Shown here in pieces: positions 58,004-64,000 of a stretch of 64,000 nt of DNA. The notes below the pieces were generated by a model that saw nothing but the letters and a program-made list of their open reading frames with translations, had not been told where the DNA came from and made no database searches. Source of the stretch: Prostheceraeus crozeri (lineage: Eukaryota; Platyhelminthes; Polycladida; Euryleptidae); contig CAJQUW010001866.1 in NCBI GenBank assembly GCA_907163375.1, positions 62,001-126,000 of the forward strand, given 5' to 3'. Every line of letters begins with the position of its first letter. Position 1 is the stretch's first letter. Both the position numbers and the translations under genes were made by a program.

Positions 58004-58678
58004 CTGAAAGGGGAGAAATTGAAGTGAATCCGCAAGTTGAATCCGTCCCTCGTTCAGGTCACCCTAACTGCGTCAACGGAATCGATGTACTACTCTGCTG
58101 CGATTCCCGGAGTTAATTTCTCGCCTGTATTGGCTTGCATTAATAGAAAGCGACGCTATGACGACAACGAGGGTGATTAATGACGTCATCAGAACAAAAC
58201 ATTTATAACCAATACAGCAAACGACTGGAATTAAATCAACTATCATTCCATTGTGATAATAGGCAATAATAGTGATTCAACAACGTCATAGAGACATCGA
58301 TAGAGATTAATGTGTTGGCAGTGTCTCATATGCAGATATGTCGACTTAATCATGTGAATTGCATCATGGATGAGGACTTGTTGTCGAAGACGTTGGAAAT
58401 GCACAATCAAAAAGCGAGGCCAATTACAGAAGCGCCATTGTTGAGGTCCAAGTCATTATATTGTTATTTCGAGAATTAACTGTTGAACACAGTGACGTGC
58501 TAGCTATGGTTTACGTGTTGACATTATTCAAAATCTGAATCCATGCGAAACATGCACGACACAACAGCATTCACTGAATATGTTGGCTACAAGTTGAAAG
58601 GATATAACAAACCTGTTTTCATCTATTTGTCATAGAAATGTTTCATCTGTAATCAAGAAAAAGACATTAAAGCCAGCG
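58004..58678. other. upstream region of the TIR-like gene
   Basis: No coding sequence recognised. It probably contains the promoter and first non-coding exon of the minus-strand gene, but no core promoter motif was identified. Confidence 0.4.
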
Positions 58679-59095
58679 ACATCTATGATTAGTATAAGAT
58701 ATCTAAGGGACGTTCAACTCCCATACCATGTGATGGACTGGAGGCCAGTGACTGGTAGATTTGATTAATGAGATCACTAAATTGTGCACATTAAAACCGC
58801 GAAACAAGTTGTAGACAATTATCCAGTACTATAATGATCTCATTCATACAGGGAATCTGTTGAAAGAAGAATCTAGACCCAGTCAAGAAGAGGCTAAAGA
58901 ATTACTAAACTCTCACATGAATAAGCAACTGTCAATAACAGCTGCAATATCAACTGCTAGTGATTGAATTGTTCACCTACGACACCTAACATCAATGGTT
59001 ATTGGTGAGGATTCTGTACATTTTATACATGCTTTGCGAAAATCGGTTCAGTCGTGTTTTTTCGGAGAATTGTGAACTTTTTCTGGAAAATTTTT
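58679..59095 (+). mobile_element. 5'-truncated copy of the restriction-like-endonuclease LINE
   Basis: This 417-bp segment matches the reverse complement of 1-448 through almost its whole length, with roughly one difference in seven and small indels. It starts at the end of the coding region (VQLPYHVMDWRPVTG versus VQLPKHVLDWRPVT), followed by the shared 3' UTR. Truncation at the 5' end is the usual result of LINE insertion. Confidence 0.9.
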
Positions 59096-59649
59096 GATAT
59101 TCTATTTCCTATGATTTCACTTGCTATTACAATCATTGCAGGAATATGTCCCATGCCTTATTCATTGTTATACTGTACAAGTAAAAGACATGATTAAAAT
59201 GTAAAGAAAATCTACCGATGATGCAATCAGAAACAAACAAAGAGCAAAACGTCAAAAATTAATGATAATTTGTTTGGTATACAACTAGTGTAATGAAAAT
59301 GATAACTGTTAAGCAAGAATCGTTTGAATACCGGTATCCATTCTTTCGGAAGATCTTTTAGTTCATTTGAAATGAGAGAAAACATGCCTGATATACAAAA
59401 CTATGCATTTATTTATTAGATATATGACTGTAGCGGAAGGAAGACTACTTTATAACTTCAAAGAAATACTAATGGGAATGTCACTTAAGAGGTTGTCTTT
59501 CATTAAAGAATCTGCAATTTGAACAGCTTTCCGGCATCTCTCTCAGAACGTCCGTTCATCTCATCCAGAAAATTTTTTATCATGCAATTGATATTTGTAA
59601 TTTGATAAGACTACTGACAAAAAATCTAAAACCTAAAAATAGAAACAAG
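59096..59649. other. no gene seen
   Basis: AT-rich, without recognised features. The exact 3' end of the LINE copy is not marked by a clear tail. Confidence 0.4.
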
Positions 59650-60790
59650 TTATTCCAGTTGTTCTTTCAAATCGAAAATTTGCTTTTTAATAATCAGTAA
59701 TTCGCTTGGTGCGGTCTTTTGCAGTTTCTCCTTTGACTGTTCCAATTTGCTGATTTCGAGGGACAAACGTTTTCTCTCTTCCCACTTCTTTTCTCCATCT
59801 GTCTCCCTCTTCTTCTCTTCGTCGAGCGCTTCCCGATGTTTTCGTCTAGCATAACGAACAGACCGCATCATTTCGTCTGTAACAGTGATGTTTTGAGAGC
59901 CACCTGCATGCTGAATGACATCATATACTATTCGCTGATTAACAATCGTGCCTTCTTTCAGGTTTGGCAACAATAGTGATTGATTGATGAAGAAGATGCC
60001 GGACTCCACTCCTGCATTTCCATGTGAAAGAGTCATAATTATCTGAGAAACAGTCCACAGCTCTTGCATCACATTTGCTTCGAAATGCTTTTATACCAAA
60101 AAACATTCACACGAGATGTCACGGTGAATTCCGCTTACCTATTTTGAAAATCATATTTGATGAGTAATTCTGAATACTGCCGCTTTGCTGCATCAGCAAC
60201 TGATGTTGAATTATGAGCACTTTCATGAAGAATTGATAAAATATCTGACATTCGCCTCTTTGAAAACGAGGCATTTTTCGCAATAAGAAGTGGCGAAAAA
60301 GATGAAATGGCTTTTGTAAGTGGAAAATTCAAAGGAGACTATTCCTGAAGTTTTTTCAGCAAGATCACTGTCATCATACTACAGGCTGTTCTAAAATCTA
60401 TCATTTTGGCCTCTTGCGCATGCACCTGGAGAATATGAAGAAGGCAATTTCTCAACTTCAAGAAAGCCAAAAGCTGCGGAGAGTTAAAGTATTTTTCTTT
60501 TTATGCTCTTGCATCTCTTCCATCAAAGCCCACTTTACTTTTGGGCCATCCATGCTCATCTGTAACAACCTGTTTGTCACATCCAATTTGCCAAGGACAT
60601 TGAGCAAGCCTTTCTTTAGGTCGGAAGCTTTAGAATGTCCGAGAGAAGCAGAACCTAGGAATTGGCGGACAATTTTCTCCTGTTTAATATATAAATGCAA
60701 AACATGAACATCAAATTGACCCTTGTGTGTCACTTTATTGAAGCATTCATCAAAACAGACAGTAAACTTTATGCCATCTGTGGTCAAGGT
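59650..60790 (-). pseudogene. hAT-like transposase, decayed
   Basis: Minus-strand pieces run in order. First comes KFTVCFDECFNKVTHKGQFD, then RQFLGSASLGHSKASDLKKG and LLQMSMDGPKVKW (60787-60458), the catalytic-core region of this hAT subfamily. Then RMSDILSILHESAHNS (60332-60135), then MTLSHGNAGVESG, LLLPNLKEGTIVNQRIVYD and a charged helical tail ARRKHREALDEEKKRE (60072-59650). Frameshifts near 60450, 60340 and 60110 break it. HGNA(G)VE matches the HGNAEVER of the hAT at 43 kb, and both have long charged tails, but the two are clearly different families. No terminal repeats were found. Confidence 0.7.
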
Positions 60791-61041
60791 ATCACATTTC
60801 AGGACCTTTATCTTTTGAAATGATGAATTCTAAAACTTTTCTAGGATTTCCAGGACCTGTATAATTTATTTGTATGTGTATGTATCTGTATGTGTATTTT
60901 ATTTGTGACATTTTCCAGGTTATACAAGCTAAAAAAGTCACTTTACAAAACAGAGAAAAATTCTAGCTAGATAACTTACGAACTATAAAACAGATCCTAT
61001 GAAAGAAAATGTCGGCCTAAATCCGATCTAGAAATTAAAGC

Positions 61042-61500
61042 TCAGACCTTAGTTTGCATAAGCGTAATGCCGAGTCTAGTCAAAATAGCTGACTTAGATT
61101 CCCCATACGACGAATTCGATTGTGTCGCCATACGAGTCGCTATCCGGCCAACTGTTTCATTAGCATGCTCCCCTAACTCGCCAAAGACGGAAATAGCGAA
61201 GGGGACGCATGACAAACCTAAACTGTCGCATGTACGCACGTAGGTCCGTTATCCTGTATTTTTCTCGTTTCAGCCGAAGCTACTGCCGATCCTTCAGTTG
61301 TGCTTGCATCAGCAATATGCGTGATGTTTTACGGATGCACAACCGCCAAATTGACAGCGGCTGGCCGACCCAAAAAAACACACGGGAATTAAAATGTCAG
61401 CAGGTCGATTGTTTGTGCCGTCTAAACCTGCACCGGACTCCAATTTCGGATTCAACAGAGCTTGTCAACAAAAACCGGCGAGGGCATTGCGTAGATTGCT
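61042..61500 (-). pseudogene. retroelement C-terminal fragment (RT-associated domain)
   Basis: The minus frame 61239-61042 reads DSLGLSCVPFAISVFGELGE, then GRIATRMATQSNSSYGESKS and LTRLGITLMQTK. Upstream, GLDGTNNRPADILIPVCFFG precedes it after stops. The order RPAD-L-P..., then a GL-FVP-E-FG-block, then an arginine-rich helix is the pattern of a C-terminal domain often found downstream of RT in invertebrate retroelements. It is short and interrupted, and the family is uncertain. Confidence 0.45.
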
Positions 61501-61886
61501 ATGTTAGGCTGTAACATCAGATCCATTTCGACAAGTCAAAGCATGATGACCGTCGGTATCTAGTACAGCTGTAGGGCAGCCTACACAAGGGCTGTCAGCA
61601 ACATATAGACTCAGACCAAGTCACCATTTAATAAGAATGGACATTTCATTTGGCTTCAAATTGTAGCCAAGGCCAGGAGAAGAATTAGTACGTAGGCAAT
61701 ATGAACTGGTTGGAGACGTCAAACAGCGCACCCCTGCCTGGTTAAGCTCTACAGCCATGTTATTTATGGTGTTTACATTGAATCAGGGCCCGGTTGCATA
61801 AAACTATTAACAGGGCCGTTAGTTTAACGTAGCTGTCAGAATATATCATAACAGGGCCGCTTGAATTGACAGTAGTTGCATATAAT

Positions 61887-61918
61887 TAACAGGGCAGTTA
61901 ATTTTTACTGCCCTGTTA
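61887..61918. repeat. subterminal hairpin of Harbinger element
   Basis: TAACAGGGCAGT (61887-61898) and ACTGCCCTGTTA (61907-61918) are perfect inverses with an 8-base loop. Two more AACAGGGCCG copies lie at about 61810 and 61849. They probably act as transposase or partner-protein binding sites. Confidence 0.8.
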
Positions 61919-62039
61919 GATTTAACAGGTCGATTTTAAAGGTGATGTGAACTTACTTTAACATGATGTATCTGTTAAAGTTGTCATTATAACTTTAGTC
62001 CCGTACATACGCATGCGGAGTGAGTGAAAAGAAATAGAA

Positions 62040-63080
62040 ATGGTATTTATTCCTATCTTTAACGTTGATAGTGCAAACAGAAACCCGAGAAGATTCTCAG
62101 ATTGAGTGGATTGTTTTGAAAAGTATAACGATGGAGAATTCAGGCAACGTTTCCGCTTTACAGAAAGTACATTCAACTACATCCATAATTTGATTGATGA
62201 AGATTTGGACCATGCTTCAAGAAGGAATTATGCACTAACTTCTGAGTTACAATTACTATGTGCATTGAGATATTATGCTACCGGAGACAAATTGAAAACA
62301 ATCGGCGATACATTTGGCATACATATTTCAAGTGTTAGTCGCATTATATTTAATGTTTCCTTGTGCCTCTCAAGTTTGTTGAAAGACGTTATTTATTTTC
62401 CAACCAGTGACTATGATATACGCAATATCAAATCAGGATTTTCCCAGAAATTTGGAATTCCAGGCATTATTGGTGCCGTTGATGGGACACATATCCGAAT
62501 TCAAGCCCCAATAGGAAATCAAGAACCACATTATGTTAACAGAAAAGGATACCATAGTATTGCAGTTCAGTGTATTTGTGATCACACGGGACGATTCATA
62601 AACGTTGTGGCAGATTGGCCAGGTTCCACACACGATTCTCGAATCCTACGTTTCAGCAAACTCGGCATTGATTTTGAACAGGGAAGGGTACATGGGATAC
62701 TTCTAGGTGATAACAGATATTCCTGTAGTACATGGTTGCTTACTCCATTATTGAATCCACTATCCGCAGCGGAAAAACGTTACAACGCCAAGCACATGAC
62801 GGCAAGGTGTACCATTGAAAGAGCGTTTGGAATATTGGAGAGACGATTTGGCGTTTTACATTGTGAGATACGGATGTGTCCCAAGCGAGTTTGCAGAATT
62901 GTTCCTGCTTGCTGCATTCTACACAACATCGCACTTTCTTTTAATGAAAGAAATGATTTTGCAGATTCATCATACATTGTGCAGACGACTGAAGAACCAT
63001 GTACCCACGATGTTGGGAATTATGGGGCTGGGCATGTTTTTCGTAGTCATTATATCGACCAATACTTTAATGGTATATAA
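62040..63080 (+). pseudogene. HARBI1-like Harbinger transposase (DDE_Tnp_4), single premature stop
   Basis: The ATG at 62040 gives MVFIPIFNVDSANRNPRRFS and then an in-frame TGA at 62103-62105. From 62106 the frame runs 324 codons to 63080. It has the helical N-terminal region (FRQRFRFTESTFNYIHNLID), the HTH-like LKTIGDTFGIHISSVSRII, and the nuclease with its acids visible in GAVDGTHI, VADWPGSTHDSRI and TIERAFGILERRFG. LLGD and ACCILHNI are also present. The TGA may have come from a CpG transition of an Arg codon. Apart from that stop the protein looks complete. An AATAAA lies at 63119-63124. Confidence 0.88.
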
Positions 63081-63118
63081 AATGCTGACAGATTTACTGA
63101 TTGTTTAGAATTCTTCAG

Positions 63119-63124
63119 AATAAA
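63119..63124 (+). terminator. candidate polyadenylation signal AATAAA of the Harbinger transposase
   Basis: It is placed 38 bases after the stop at 63078-63080, a usual distance. Confidence 0.45.
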
Positions 63125-63226
63125 TTGTTTGTTTTTCAACCAAAATATTTTGTTTTTAGTAATATTTACGTGCAATATATAATATGCACGTACAAAAGAA
63201 AGTGTAATATCCAGCTTATGATCACG

Positions 63227-63243
63227 CTGAAGATTAGCGAAAC
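63227..63243 (+). repeat. CTGAAGA...GAAAC tail-like motif
   Basis: CTGAAGATTAGCGAAAC resembles the recurring retroelement-tail motif at 35931 and 51411 but lacks a clear stem II. It lies inside the Harbinger element, between the two ORFs. Confidence 0.3.
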
Positions 63244-63755
63244 GTCGATGTAATAGTTTTCAATTTCTTAGAAGTAAAAACTCTGACTTTATATGCATAT
63301 CATAATATTCTAATGATATAACTACAGCAGCTCGGATTATATGCTTTCTAATTTCTTCTTCCATAAAAATAAAATAAAATCTCCCATAAAAAATAAACTT
63401 CTTGCGACAGCAATCGTCATGTCGTGGATGGTGCATTGTGTCGTCAAACTGACAATGATATTGGACGTTATTGTCCTTGGTGAAACTTTCTCGGACATTC
63501 ATCGAATATTTCGTCATCTTTTAGTTTCATTGATGACCGCGTTATTAAATGTTGCAGCAAGTCGCTGATTGATGACCTATGTTCAAATGAATAATTGATT
63601 GTCTCTGATTTGTATATAAACATTGTCTTTACCTTAATACAACACACTCATCTCGGAATCCAAACTGGTTTTCTATAACACTTCTATATTATATAAAGCA
63701 TGCACATTATAATATTATTTCAATTGAAACATAATTGTAAAACACAAGAATATGT

Positions 63756-63983
63756 CTATGTACACAAACTTAAAGAATCACTGATCAGCGTGTCCTCTGA
63801 AAATCGTCCGTTACTTGGTGGATCAATTCCCATTGTACGCATCTCCTGTTTAATTTTTAAAACTTCTAGCTCCAATTTATACGTCTCTAGGTGTACTTTC
63901 TTTCTTTGCTCTGCAATAAGAATTCTGTTTTCTTTCACCATTGCTAACTGTTCAGTCAGTAGATCTGAATTGCTTTCAGACAA
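63756..63983 (-). CDS. Harbinger accessory protein C-terminus (Myb/SANT-like partner), partial
   Basis: The minus frame reads SNSDLLTEQLAMVKENRILI, then AEQRKKVHLETYKLELEVLK and IKQEMRTMGIDPP, a charged coiled coil. Myb/SANT-like partner proteins of Harbinger elements commonly end in such a helix, and convergent orientation to the nuclease gene fits. The DNA-binding part would lie to the right of the window (or in an upstream exon), so this is an inference from position and sequence type. Confidence 0.5.
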   Translation of the reverse strand: MSESNSDLLTEQLAMVKENRILIAEQRKKVHLETYKLELEVLKIKQEMRTMGIDPPSNGRFSEDTLISDSLSLCT

Positions 63984-64000
63984 GACGTAATTTCAGACAA

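Larger units (their letters stand above)
61786..64000 (+). mobile_element. PIF/Harbinger DNA transposon, right end outside the window
   Basis: The left end reads GGGCCCGGTTGCATAAAACT, a typical Harbinger terminus. It is followed by repeated AACAGGGC words and a hairpin (61887-61918). It carries the HARBI1-like nuclease on the plus strand and a coiled-coil ORF on the minus strand near the window edge, the usual convergent two-gene layout. The right terminal repeat was not reached. Confidence 0.85.

Noticed and set aside
62433-62977. Minus-strand open frames of 64-66 codons
   Set aside because: Shadows of the Harbinger transposase on the opposite strand.
1-64000. CRISPR arrays, bacterial operons, rRNA genes
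   Set aside because: None seen; the window is eukaryotic with spliced gene structure and animal mobile elements.

Overview
This is nuclear DNA of an animal, AT-rich and gene-poor, with long GT-AG introns and a very mixed load of mobile elements. The element types seen are a LINE with a restriction-like endonuclease, other LINE fragments, a Penelope-like element with a GIY-YIG nuclease, piggyBac, Tc1, several hAT elements, PIF/Harbinger and a tRNA-derived SINE. That mixture, plus a recurrent TAGGCCTA palindrome, suggests an aquatic invertebrate; I cannot name the phylum from the sequence.

The one host gene I can build runs on the minus strand from about 57830 down to 19400. Seven exons join in perfect phase (57830-57311, 56655-56606, 49874-49781, 46828-46748, 32577-31372, 23034-22975, 21777-19400) and give 1,462 codons plus stop. 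The first exon carries a domain with the layout of a TIR/SEFIR signalling fold. The two giant exons are disordered, Ser/Pro/Lys-rich and carry 17-residue repeats. The protein family is not recognised. The 81-nt fourth exon lies inside a hAT element with a perfect 8-bp target duplication, so it may be an exonised transposon. A 27-nt microexon candidate sits at 38497-38471.

Layout. 1-5815: a LINE copy (minus, RT plus CCHC/PDxxD endonuclease), then a 2.56-kb piggyBac, then an older LINE 3' remnant. 5816-16300: mostly unidentified DNA with a LINE fragment (11552-12120) and a GGCGCGC-rich repeat block (12250-12950). 16870-18210: a large imperfect inverted duplication around a poly-T tract. 18546-18650: a 21-bp tandem repeat that reads as coiled-coil heptads. 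19400-57830: the TIR-like gene. Its introns hold a SINE, a Penelope element (34602-35990), a three-level nest (hAT 39914-44337 containing a MITE 40278-41990 containing a Tc1 40465-41862), a 176-bp near-perfect palindrome (42143-42318), a hAT MITE (44874-45520), a second hAT (45897-47676) and a fold-back element (51321-51546). 58679-61500: a 5'-truncated copy of the window-start LINE, a decayed hAT transposase and another retroelement fragment. 61786-64000: a PIF/Harbinger element with a nearly intact transposase, running off the end of the window.

All transposase and RT reading frames seen are broken except the Penelope frame, which is open but 5'-truncated. Several breaks are single (one stop in Harbinger; one frameshift and one stop in piggyBac; one frameshift in Tc1), so these insertions look fairly recent. 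Splice sites and domain assignments were made by eye; no database search was possible.
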